Shown here in pieces: positions 15,699 to 26,110 of a DNA stretch of 64,000 nucleotides. The position numbers and the translations under genes were made by a program. Source of the stretch: Hyphomicrobiales bacterium. Its GTDB lineage: Bacteria > Pseudomonadota > Alphaproteobacteria > Rhizobiales > Xanthobacteraceae. The notes beneath the pieces were generated by a model. That model did not search any database. It saw nothing but the letters and a program-made list of their open reading frames with translations, and was not told where the DNA came from. The stretch's first letter is position 1, and each line of letters opens with the position of its first letter. The DNA lies in NCBI GenBank assembly GCA_021732215.1, contig JAKFVL010000001.1:218351-282350 (forward strand), read 5' to 3'.

Positions 15699-17969
15699 CT
15701 ACTCCTCGCCGCGCCGTAGCCTGCGCCACACCGCGCCGAGAATGTTGGAATAGTCGTCGGTCCAGACCCGCTCGTCATCCTCCGGCTCGGTCAGCACCCA
15801 GGCCGGGTTGGAGGCGAGAGACCCGACGTCGGCTTCGTTGCGCGCGGAGACGACGACGTTCGTCGGAAAGACGTATTCGCTGTCGCGCCCCGAATCCTCA
15901 TTGTAGACCCAGCTCTTGAGATCGTTGGCGTCCGCGATGCCGACGATGACGCTGGCCAGTTCCAGATGCCGATTGGAGACGTGCACCACCACCACGCCAT
16001 CAGGCGCGAGCTTCTGCTTGTAGATTTCCATCGCCTCTTCGGTCGCCAGATGGATCGGGATCGCGTCGGATGAATACGCATCGAGGATGATGATGTCGTA
16101 GACTCCGTCCGGCTCCTTGGCGAAAGTGAGCCGCGCATCGCCCAGCACCGGCTTCATGTCGGGGTTGCAGTCGCGGATATACGTGAAGAAATTCGGATCG
16201 CGCGCCGTATCGATCATGGTCTGATCGATCTCGAAAAACTTCCATGTCTCTCCCGGCTCGACTGCGCAGGCGAGCGTGCCGGCGCCAAGGCCGATCGCAG
16301 CCGCGCGCAGCGGGCCTCCCTTCCGTGCGCGAACCGCGGTGATCGCCTGACCGATACCGCCCTCCTTCGCATAGTAGGTCAGCATCTCGGGGCGGCCCTG
16401 AATCCTGCTGCCGTCGTCGTTCAATACCTTCTGCGCACCGTGAATTGTGGTGCCGTGCATCAGCACATGATACGTCGAGAGATCGACGATCTTGTGCACG
16501 CCGAAGAAGCTGCGAACGCTTTCGACCCGCCCGTCATCGCCCGGATAGAGGCGCAGCAGCACCAGAGCCGAAGCAAAGAAAGCCGTGGCCTTCCAGCGGT
16601 CGGCTCTCAAGCCAACCGTAATGAACGAGCCCAGCACTGCGACGAATCCGATCACATAGATGCGGTTCTCCGTGATCCAGGCGAGCATTGCCCCGGGTCG
16701 AAGCGCCGGCGCCATGGTTACGGCGGCCAGAGCCGCGATGAAGACCCAGACCGCATAACTGATGCGCGGAAAGAACTCCTCCTCGGCCGGGCGGCACAGC
16801 GCGGCCAGCCCGAGCAGGATCGGATACTCGGCAATCGACGAGAAGACAAACGGCGCGATCAATCCGGCGAACAGGCCGCCGACCATGCCGCCGAATGACA
16901 GCGAGACGTAAAATCCCGTCAGATGCTTCGCAGCCGGCCGCGTGCGCGCCAGCTCGCCGTGGCAAGCCATGGCAATGACGAAGAAACACAGCAGATGCCC
17001 GCCCAGCGTCAACAGCAGCCGGGTTTCGCTGCCGATTGCCAGCAAAAAGATACTGCCCGCGATCGCCAGCGGTTGCAGCATCACGATCCAGTCGTGCGGG
17101 ATCAGCGGGCGCGATTGAAACACCAGTACCCACGTCAAGAGATACAGCGACAGCGGCAACACCCACAGCAGCGGCGCGGCCGCCACATCGGTCGAGATGT
17201 GCGCCGTGACCGCAATCAGCAGTCCCGACGGCACCGCCGCGAGAAAAATCCATCGCGCCCGCGTCGCCCACGACGGCGCTGGCGCATGGTCGCGATCGTC
17301 GGTTTGTGTCGTCGTCACCGGAGATGTCCGCAGCAGCCAGCCGCACGCCGCGATCAGCAGGATCAGCAGACCGTAGCCGCCGGTCCAGATCAGGTTCTGG
17401 ACCCGCAGCGTGAACAGCGGCTCGATCAGAAACGGATAGGACAGCAGCGCGAGGAAGCTGCCGATGTTCGACGATGCGTACAGAAAGTAGGGATCGGGAC
17501 CGTCAGGATGGCCGGTACGCACGAACCAGGCCTGCAGCATCGGATTGTTGGCAGCCAGCGCGAAAAACGGCAGTCCGATCGAGATCGCGAACAGCCCAAG
17601 CAGCCAGAATGCATAACCGCTCGCCGGCGGCTCGCCGAAACTGGCCGAAATCGTCAGCGGCAGCGTCAGGAACGCGACCGCGAGCAGCAGCAGATGTACG
17701 ATCACCGGAGCCATCCGGTTACGCAGTGTCATGAGATAATGCGCATAGGCATAGCCACCGAGCAGCAGCGACTGGAAAAATACCATCGCCACCGACCAAA
17801 CCGCCGGCGAACCGCCGAGCCGCGGCAGCACCATCTTGGTGAACAGCGGCTGCACCGAAAACAACAGCAGGGCGCTGACGAAAATCGCCACTGTATAAAC
17901 CAGCAACACAAGACGATTGCGCGCGGACGAAACAGCGCCCACGTTTTCGGATGACGTCGTCAGGTTCAT
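15699..17969 (-). CDS. membrane-domain / spermidine synthase-like fusion protein
   Basis: A 756-residue two-part protein. Residues about 20-500 carry a dozen or more hydrophobic segments (starting VLLVYTVAIFVSALLLFSVQ), resembling an MFS-like transporter core. The C-terminal 230 residues are a Rossmann aminopropyl/methyltransferase-like domain: AAIGLGAGTLACAVEPG, FFEIDQTMID, PVLGDARLTF, and IIILDAYSSDAIPIHL with the acidic residues expected for a polyamine-synthase fold. Such fused spermidine synthase-like proteins are known in many bacteria, mostly uncharacterised. Start ATG 17969 follows CCGGAG. A longer frame overlaps the divergent oxidoreductase and is rejected. Whether it makes or moves polyamines is unproven. 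Confidence 0.8.
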   Translation of the reverse strand: MNLTTSSENVGAVSSARNRLVLLVYTVAIFVSALLLFSVQPLFTKMVLPRLGGSPAVWSVAMVFFQSLLLGGYAYAHYLMTLRNRMAPVIVHLLLLAVAFLTLPLTISASFGEPPASGYAFWLLGLFAISIGLPFFALAANNPMLQAWFVRTGHPDGPDPYFLYASSNIGSFLALLSYPFLIEPLFTLRVQNLIWTGGYGLLILLIAACGWLLRTSPVTTTQTDDRDHAPAPSWATRARWIFLAAVPSGLLIAVTAHISTDVAAAPLLWVLPLSLYLLTWVLVFQSRPLIPHDWIVMLQPLAIAGSIFLLAIGSETRLLLTLGGHLLCFFVIAMACHGELARTRPAAKHLTGFYVSLSFGGMVGGLFAGLIAPFVFSSIAEYPILLGLAALCRPAEEEFFPRISYAVWVFIAALAAVTMAPALRPGAMLAWITENRIYVIGFVAVLGSFITVGLRADRWKATAFFASALVLLRLYPGDDGRVESVRSFFGVHKIVDLSTYHVLMHGTTIHGAQKVLNDDGSRIQGRPEMLTYYAKEGGIGQAITAVRARKGGPLRAAAIGLGAGTLACAVEPGETWKFFEIDQTMIDTARDPNFFTYIRDCNPDMKPVLGDARLTFAKEPDGVYDIIILDAYSSDAIPIHLATEEAMEIYKQKLAPDGVVVVHVSNRHLELASVIVGIADANDLKSWVYNEDSGRDSEYVFPTNVVVSARNEADVGSLASNPAWVLTEPEDDERVWTDDYSNILGAVWRRLRRGEE

Positions 17970-18138
17970 GAGTACTCCGGCCTCGGCCCGGCATATGCCG
18001 GGATATTGGGTCTGGTTTAGCAGGCAGCGGCGTGGATTACAGCCCCTCGCAACCGTCAACGTTTCAGGCTGAAATCTGCCGTGTTCCTCAGGGAAAAATC
18101 CACTCGCGCATCGCCGGACGCATCGGTATGACAATCCC

Positions 18139-19752
18139 ATGTCTGGCACTATGTCCAATACCGACGTGCTGATTATCGGCGCCGGCCACAACGGTCTGAC
18201 CTGCGCCGCCTATCTGGCGATGGGCGGCTTGCGCGTGACTGTGGTGGAGCGACGCGGCGTCGTCGGTGGCGCGGCCGTGACGGAAGAATTCCACCCCGGC
18301 TTCCGCAACTCGGTCGCCGCTTATACCGTCAGCCTGCTCAACCCGAAAATTATTGATGACATGCGGCTGCATCATCACGGCTTGCGCATCGTCGAGCGCC
18401 GCGCGCAGAACTTCCTGCCCGCGCCCGACGGCTCGTATCTTCTGACCGGCGAAGGCCGCACCCATCAATCGGTCGCGAAGCTGAGCGAGCGCGACGCCGC
18501 GCGTATCGGCGATTTCAACCGCGAGCTTGAAGCGATCGCCGACGTGCTGCGGCAATTCGTACTGCGCGCGCCGCCGAATGTGGTCGAAGGCTTCGGACTG
18601 AACACGCTGCGTGAGGGCCTGAATGCACTGGGCAGCGCCGCGATCCTGCGCGGGCTATCGCTGGAACAGCAGCGCACGTTGCTCGATCTGTTCACGCAAT
18701 CAGCCGGCGACATGCTGGACGACTGGTTCGAGTCCGATCTGGTGAAAGCTCTGTTCGGCTTCGATGCCATCGTCGGCAACTATGCCAGCCCCTACGCCGC
18801 CGGCAGCGCCTACGTCATGCTGCATCACGCTTTCGGCGAGGTGAACGGCAAGAAGGGCGTCTGGGGTCACGCCATCGGCGGCATGGGCGCGATTACGCAG
18901 GCGATGGCCGCATCCGCACGCGGCCACGGCGTCGAAATCCGAACCGGCGCGGGCGTGCGTGAGGTGATCGTTGAGAAGGATCGCGCCGTGGGCGTCATTC
19001 TCGACAACGGCGAGACCATCCGCGCCACTTACGTCGCCTCGAACGTCAATCCGAAGCTGCTGTACACCCGGCTGATCGCAGCCGACGCGCTGCCGGCTCC
19101 CTTCCTCGCGCGCATGGGGCGCTGGCGCAACGGCTCCGGCACGTTTCGGATGAATGTCGCGCTGTCCCAGTTGCCGTCATTCACCGCGCTGCCCGGCAAT
19201 GGCGATCATCTCACGTCCGGCATCATCCTTGCGCCGAGCCTCGGCTACATGGACCGCGCGTGGCTCGATGCGCGCCAGCATGGCTGGAGCCGCGAGCCGA
19301 TCGTCGAGCTGCTGATACCATCGACGCTGGACGACTCGCTCGCGCCGCCGGAGGCGCATGTGGCGAGTTTGTTCTGCCAGCACGTCGCGCCCCAGTTGCC
19401 AGACGGGCAGTCATGGGACGCCCGGCGCGACGAGGTTGCCGATCTGATGATCGCGACGGTGGACCGCTATGCCCCCGGTTTCGCGACCACCGTGATCGGC
19501 CGGCAGGTGTTGACGCCGCTCGATCTGGAGCGGGAATTCGGGCTTCTCGGCGGCGATATCTTCCACGGCGCGCTGACGCTGAACCAGTTGTTCTCCGCGC
19601 GGCCGATGCTGGGCCATTCCGACTATCGCGGGCCGCTCAAGGGTCTTTATCATTGCGGCTCGGGCGCGCATCCCGGCGGCGGCGTCACCGGCGCGCCCGG
19701 ACACAATGCGGCCCGCGCGATACTGCAGGATCACCACAGTCTGTTCGTGTGA
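18139..19752 (+). CDS. phytoene dehydrogenase-like NAD(P)/FAD oxidoreductase
   Basis: A 537-residue FAD-dependent oxidoreductase of the CrtI-like amine-oxidase superfamily. The dinucleotide-binding motif DVLIIGAGHNGLTCAAYLA begins near residue 9, with the ribose-binding Glu in VTVVERRGVVGGAA. The C-terminal FAD segment is GLYHCGSGAHPGGGVTGAPG. No carotenoid genes are nearby, so this belongs with the broad bacterial paralogues (COG1233) of unknown substrate, some of which resemble mammalian PYROXD2. The start could be 18139 or the second Met at 18151. It is divergent from the fusion protein at 17969, with about 170 bp between the starts. Confidence 0.83.
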   Translation: MSGTMSNTDVLIIGAGHNGLTCAAYLAMGGLRVTVVERRGVVGGAAVTEEFHPGFRNSVAAYTVSLLNPKIIDDMRLHHHGLRIVERRAQNFLPAPDGSYLLTGEGRTHQSVAKLSERDAARIGDFNRELEAIADVLRQFVLRAPPNVVEGFGLNTLREGLNALGSAAILRGLSLEQQRTLLDLFTQSAGDMLDDWFESDLVKALFGFDAIVGNYASPYAAGSAYVMLHHAFGEVNGKKGVWGHAIGGMGAITQAMAASARGHGVEIRTGAGVREVIVEKDRAVGVILDNGETIRATYVASNVNPKLLYTRLIAADALPAPFLARMGRWRNGSGTFRMNVALSQLPSFTALPGNGDHLTSGIILAPSLGYMDRAWLDARQHGWSREPIVELLIPSTLDDSLAPPEAHVASLFCQHVAPQLPDGQSWDARRDEVADLMIATVDRYAPGFATTVIGRQVLTPLDLEREFGLLGGDIFHGALTLNQLFSARPMLGHSDYRGPLKGLYHCGSGAHPGGGVTGAPGHNAARAILQDHHSLFV

Positions 19753-19816
19753 TGTTTCAATTGTGTACTTCCGGGGGAAAGCATGTTGAAAGCCTCTGGA
19801 AAGCCTGTTCGCAAGC

Positions 19817-19859
19817 GGTGGACAAAGCGCTTGTGTTCCTGTGGACAAGCTGTGGACAA
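19817..19859 (-). promoter_or_regulatory. cluster of DnaA-box-like sequences
   Basis: Three near-copies of TTGTCCACA on the minus strand, at 19817-19825 (TTGTCCACC), 19840-19848 and 19851-19859 (both TTGTCCACA, one base from TTATCCACA). The last two are 11 bp apart start to start, one helical turn. They lie in a 222-bp gap between the oxidoreductase and a small membrane ORF, followed by an AT-richer stretch. They could be a DnaA-binding regulatory site or a titration site. No other origin gene is near. Confidence 0.4.
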
Positions 19860-19974
19860 GCGGGCGGATAAGAACTGTATGAATATGTTGAGAATCTGTT
19901 AGCGCGCGGTAGTGTCACAGTCTGAATTCTCATCGGCAATCCGTTCTTGTAAGGCCCGCGAGCGGCGGCAAGAT

Positions 19975-20202
19975 ATGGCAAAGCAACTTGGCAACGTTCT
20001 GTATTGGACAGCGTGCACACTAGCGGGCTTGACGCTGCTGATAGGCGTTTATTCGGCGGCTATGCTGTTCGAAGGGTGGTCCGCAGGGTGGCCTACTTGG
20101 CCGCTTGCCGTGATCGCCATGGCAACAATGATCGCTTTCGTGATCTGGCTAATCGGGGCGGCATGTCGCTCCGTTCTGGCTGGGCCGCCAAATTCAAGCT
20201 GA
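19975..20202 (+). CDS. hypothetical small membrane protein
   Basis: A 75-residue protein with two predicted membrane helices: about residues 8-30 (LYWTACTLAGLTLLIGVYSA) and about 43-66 (WPLAVIAMATMIAFVIWLIG), joined by WSAGWPTW. I do not recognise a family. ATG 19975 starts just before the first helix and has only a weak purine stretch (AGCGGCGGCAAGAT). An in-frame ATG at 19912 adds 21 polar residues. Codon usage is less GC-biased than in neighbouring genes. It is probably real as a small inner-membrane protein, but it could be a chance ORF. Confidence 0.5.
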   Translation: MAKQLGNVLYWTACTLAGLTLLIGVYSAAMLFEGWSAGWPTWPLAVIAMATMIAFVIWLIGAACRSVLAGPPNSS

Positions 20203-20248
20203 GACACTACCTGGCGTGCGGTGGGCCAGCGCGATGCGAGGGGGTTTC

Positions 20249-20545
20249 ATGCCAGCTTACTTGATCGTGGAACACAAGATTACGGACGCTGCGAAGTTCG
20301 AGGAATACCGGGTCGCTGTAGGACCGATGATTGCCAAGCACGGCGGCCGCTATTTGACGAAGGGCGGCAGCCACAGATTCCCGGAAGGCGGACATTGGCT
20401 CCCGGAGCGCGTCGTCATCATCGAGTTTCCCAGCATGGATGCGCTGAACGCCTGGTACACCGCGCCGGAATATCAGCCCCTGATCACGCTGCGAAAAGCA
20501 TGCACCAGCGATCTGGACATGCTGATCACGCTCGAAGGCGCGTAA
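20249..20545 (+). CDS. DUF1330 domain protein
   Basis: A 98-residue protein of the DUF1330 family (ferredoxin-like alpha/beta barrel dimers related to YciI/ABM proteins). The start MPAYLIVEHKITDAAKFEEY, the middle HGGRYLTKGG, and VVIIEFPSMDALNAWYTAPEYQ are the standard family blocks. It is a cytoplasmic protein of unknown function. A GAGGGGG ribosome site lies 5 nt before ATG 20249, which decides the start; the frame extends upstream to a GTG at 20216. It is followed 66 bp later by prmA on the same strand, with no obvious functional connection. Confidence 0.88.
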   Translation: MPAYLIVEHKITDAAKFEEYRVAVGPMIAKHGGRYLTKGGSHRFPEGGHWLPERVVIIEFPSMDALNAWYTAPEYQPLITLRKACTSDLDMLITLEGA

Positions 20546-20611
20546 CCACATTTCAAACAGAAGCGCTCCCCGATCTGAAGCCGCTCTATCCTGCCCGAGT
20601 ACCCTCCTTTC

Positions 20612-21511
20612 ATGACCTCCTCCTCCACGCCTTCGTCCGTCCGCGCGACCTTCACCATCGGCGACGAAAAGACCGCCAAGCGCACCGCGGATCTCCTCGC
20701 GGAGAGCTTCGACAACAACGAGGCCGCGGTCGCAGCGTTCGAGGCGTCCGACAAGAGCTGGGACATCACGATCCATTTCGCCGATCCGCCGGATCGCGAG
20801 GCGATCCGCGCGCTGGTGGCGCTGGCCGCGAACGATGAGATCGCGTCACACATCGCTTATGAAGCGGTCGAAGCGAAAGACTGGGTCAAGGCCAGTCTCG
20901 ACGGACTGGCCGCGGTGGATGCCGGCCGCTTCATCGTCCACGGCCAACACCACCGCGACAGCATCGCGCCCAACCGGATCGGCATCGAGATCGAGGCCGC
21001 GCTTGCGTTCGGCACCGGCCATCACGGCACCACCCGCGGTTGCCTGCTGCTGCTGGACCAGATTCTCAAACAGACGACGCCGCGGCACATTCTCGATCTC
21101 GGATGCGGCACCGGAGTTCTGGGCATTGCCGCCGCCAAGGCGCTGCGCCGGAAAGTTCTTGCCAGCGATATCGACCTGAAATCGACGCAAGTGGCGCGCG
21201 AGAACGCGCGCCTCAACGGCACGGGCACATTGACGCAGATCGTCTGCGCGCCGGGATTTTCGTCGCCGCGTTTCAAGAGCGCGCCACGCTTCGATCTCGT
21301 GCTGGCGAACATTCTGGCCAATCCGCTGCGGCGGCTGGCTGCGCCGATGTCGGCACATCTGGCGTCACCCGCTTATGTCATTCTGTCGGGATTGCTGCCC
21401 GATCAGGCCAACGCGGTAATCGCGGCCTATCGAATGACAGATCTGGTGTTGGTGCGGAAAATCCAGATCGATGGCTGGACCAGCCTGCTGCTGCATCGTC
21501 CAGCATCGTAA
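20612..21511 (+). CDS. prmA: ribosomal protein L11 methyltransferase
   Basis: A 299-residue SAM-dependent methyltransferase that trimethylates ribosomal protein L11. The N-terminal substrate-recognition domain (residues 1-110 or so) is of the shorter, alphaproteobacterial form. The catalytic domain carries IEAALAFGTGHHGTTRGCL, the SAM site ILDLGCGTGVLGIAAAK, then ASDIDLKSTQVARENA, and the NILANPL (NxxxxPL-like) catalytic strand. These are diagnostic of PrmA. ATG 20612 is the first start in frame. It ends 13 bp before a small convergent gene. Confidence 0.92.
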   Translation: MTSSSTPSSVRATFTIGDEKTAKRTADLLAESFDNNEAAVAAFEASDKSWDITIHFADPPDREAIRALVALAANDEIASHIAYEAVEAKDWVKASLDGLAAVDAGRFIVHGQHHRDSIAPNRIGIEIEAALAFGTGHHGTTRGCLLLLDQILKQTTPRHILDLGCGTGVLGIAAAKALRRKVLASDIDLKSTQVARENARLNGTGTLTQIVCAPGFSSPRFKSAPRFDLVLANILANPLRRLAAPMSAHLASPAYVILSGLLPDQANAVIAAYRMTDLVLVRKIQIDGWTSLLLHRPAS

Positions 21512-21524
21512 CGGTCGCTTCGGA

Positions 21525-21740
21525 CTACCTTGGACGGCGCGTGGGCTTCTTGGCTTTGGTGAGGTCGCGCGTCGAGCGCTCGAGCTTCGCTTCGGTCAGC
21601 CGGTCGAGAATCTTGATGATGACGCCGCGGCGCTTTCTCTTCACGGTAACGAGAGTTGCGGCAGGAAGGGGCAAGGTTGCGAGCGCGGGCGGGGCACGAT
21701 CGACAGGCGGGGCCAATTTCTCGAATGTGAATGCTGGCAT
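21525..21740 (-). CDS. hypothetical small basic protein
   Basis: A 71-residue protein beginning MPAFTFEKLAPPVDRAPPAL. It has a Pro/Ala-rich N-terminal half and a strongly basic C-terminal half (VKRKRRGVIIKILDRLTEA, then KAKKPTRRPR). I recognise no domain; the RGVIIKILDRLTEAK segment could be an amphipathic helix. A GAGGGAAG ribosome site precedes ATG 21740, which decides the start; the same frame runs open to 22739 only as a shadow of pepP. It is convergent with prmA and divergent from pepP. It is probably real because of the ribosome site and compact shape. Confidence 0.55.
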   Translation of the reverse strand: MPAFTFEKLAPPVDRAPPALATLPLPAATLVTVKRKRRGVIIKILDRLTEAKLERSTRDLTKAKKPTRRPR

Positions 21741-21974
21741 AGCGCTTCCCTCTTCGTTGAGATGAAACACTCCAATCGGTATTTCCCCGTTATCGTCAGA
21801 CCGGCAATTTGAACCAATCGGTTGAAGCGAATTGGCTTGGCTCATCGTTGAGAGCCCTGTCGTTCTGGCCGCTCGCCGTTGAGCAGCTATGCGTTGAAAT
21901 AAGCACGATTCATGCCAAATTGTTCCATAAGGAAACCATTCCGGGCGCTGTGCGCGGGATAACGGGGAACGCGA

Positions 21975-23804
21975 ATGTTCGAGGCGCACTTCCAGACCTT
22001 TGAAGACCCGGAAGGCGGGATCGCGCGCGCGGCGAGGCTCTCGGCCCTGCGTGACGAAATGATCCGCCTTCAGCTCAACGGTTTCGTGATCCCCCGCGCC
22101 GATCAGCAGCAAAATGAATACGTTCCGCCATCCGACGAGCGCCTTGCCTGGATCAGCGGGTTTACCGGTTCCGCCGGCATGGCCATCGTTCTGCGGCAGC
22201 AGGCGGCCCTGTTCGTCGATGGCCGCTACACCATTCAGGCCGCAAAACAGGTCGATGAAAAAGCGTGGACAATTCAGCCGCTGGTCGATCCGCCACCCGA
22301 AGCGTGGCTGGAAATGAATCTGAAGGCCGGAGACCGCCTTGGATTTGATCCTTGGCTGCACACTTCGGCGGCAGCCGAGCGCCTCGCTTCGGCCTGCACG
22401 AAGGCCGGCGCTCAGCTCGTCGTCGTGGAAAACAATGCGCTCGATGCGGTGTGGCCGGATCGCCCGCAGCCGCCGCTCGGAGCCGTGAGCATCCATGCAC
22501 CGCAGTTCGCCGGCGAAAGCGAGAGCGCCAAGCTCGGGCGTATTCGCGCGGAGATTGCCCGCCTCGGTATCGATGCGCTGGTGCTGTCGGATTCCCATGC
22601 GGTCGCATGGACGTTCAACATTCGCGGCGCGGATGTCGCCCACACACCGCTCCCCCTCTCCTACGCGCTGGTGGCCAAGGACGGCCGTGCGACCATCTTC
22701 ATCGATCACCGCAAACTCTCCAACAGCGCACGCTATCATCTCGAACAGAACGCAAGGGTCGAAGAACCGTCGGCGCTCGCCACCGCACTCGCCGAACTCG
22801 CCGCCACTGGCGCCGGCATCGGCCTCGACAACGCAACTGCTGCTGAGGCGCTATCGCGCATGATCGTGGCCAATGGCGGCAAGCCGGTTCGCGGCGCCGA
22901 TCCTGTCGCCATGCTGAAGGCTCAGAAGAACGAGGTCGAAATCGCCGGTACGCGCAATGCGCATCGACGCGACGGCGCGGCAATGGCGCGTTTCCTTGCC
23001 TGGGTCGATCGCGAAGCGCCGGGCGGCGGTCTCACCGAGATCGATACCGTCGAGGCGCTGGAAACATTCCGTCGCGAGACGGGCGCGCTCAAGGACGTCT
23101 CGTTTCCAACCATCGCCGGCACTGGACCGAACGGCGCGATCGTCCACTACCGCGTCACGCGCAAGACCAACCGCCGCATTCAGCCCGGCGATCTGCTGCT
23201 GATCGATTCCGGCGCGCAGTATGAAGACGGCACCACCGACGTCACCCGCACCATCGCGATCGGTACGCCGACGGCCGAAATGCGCGACCGGTTCACCCGC
23301 GTGCTCAAGGGCCATATCGCGATCGCTCGCGCGGTGTTTCCCGAGGGCGCGAGCGGATCGCAGATCGACAGCTTTGCCCGGCAATATCTCTGGCAGGCCG
23401 GCCTCGATTTCGACCATGGCACCGGCCACGGCGTCGGCAGCTATCTGTCCGTCCACGAAGGCCCGGCGCGAATCTCAAAAATCGGTTCTGTGCCGCTGAA
23501 GCGCGGCATGATCCTGTCCAACGAGCCTGGCTACTACAAGACCGACGGTTTCGGCATTCGCATCGAAAATCTCGAACTGGTCGTCGCTGCCGACATTCCC
23601 GGCGCGGAAAGGCCCATGAACAAGTTCGAGGCGCTGACGCTGGCGCCGATCGACCGGCGGCTGGTCGATCTCGCGCTGATGAGCGGCGATGAACTCGGCT
23701 GGCTCAATGACTATCACGCCCGCGTGCGGCGCGAGGTTTACCCGCTACTGGATGAAGCGACCAAGGTCTGGCTCGAACGCGCAACGGAGCCGCTGACGCG
23801 CTGA
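21975..23804 (+). CDS. aminopeptidase P family protein (M24B)
   Basis: A 609-residue Xaa-Pro aminopeptidase of the long, three-domain form: two creatinase-like N-terminal domains (residues about 20-320) and a C-terminal pita-bread catalytic domain. Metal ligands are visible in order: Asp in LIDSGAQYEDGTTDVTRT (two Asp), His in DHGTGHGVGSYLSVHEG, Glu in SNEPGYYKTDGFG, and Glu in GIRIENLELVV. It removes N-terminal residues preceding proline, using two Mn2+ ions. The ATG at 21975 is followed by FEAHFQTFEDPEGG. It is convergent with ligA, with a gap of only 40 bp. Confidence 0.9.
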   Translation: MFEAHFQTFEDPEGGIARAARLSALRDEMIRLQLNGFVIPRADQQQNEYVPPSDERLAWISGFTGSAGMAIVLRQQAALFVDGRYTIQAAKQVDEKAWTIQPLVDPPPEAWLEMNLKAGDRLGFDPWLHTSAAAERLASACTKAGAQLVVVENNALDAVWPDRPQPPLGAVSIHAPQFAGESESAKLGRIRAEIARLGIDALVLSDSHAVAWTFNIRGADVAHTPLPLSYALVAKDGRATIFIDHRKLSNSARYHLEQNARVEEPSALATALAELAATGAGIGLDNATAAEALSRMIVANGGKPVRGADPVAMLKAQKNEVEIAGTRNAHRRDGAAMARFLAWVDREAPGGGLTEIDTVEALETFRRETGALKDVSFPTIAGTGPNGAIVHYRVTRKTNRRIQPGDLLLIDSGAQYEDGTTDVTRTIAIGTPTAEMRDRFTRVLKGHIAIARAVFPEGASGSQIDSFARQYLWQAGLDFDHGTGHGVGSYLSVHEGPARISKIGSVPLKRGMILSNEPGYYKTDGFGIRIENLELVVAADIPGAERPMNKFEALTLAPIDRRLVDLALMSGDELGWLNDYHARVRREVYPLLDEATKVWLERATEPLTR

Positions 23805-23844
23805 GGCCGAGAACGAAGAGTTGGCGTTGCAAATGATCCGGGTT

Positions 23845-26052
<2,208 letters not shown>

Positions 26053-26110
26053 GTGAGCGATGTCTGTATGTGGGTTCGTCGCTGCGCGCCGTCCCGGAAT
26101 GACGAAAAGC

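Noticed and set aside
19757..20020. Minus-strand ORF of 87 codons over the DnaA-box-like cluster
   Set aside because: No ribosome site, unusual composition, and it overlaps the plus-strand small membrane ORF; the repeated words are better explained as binding sites.
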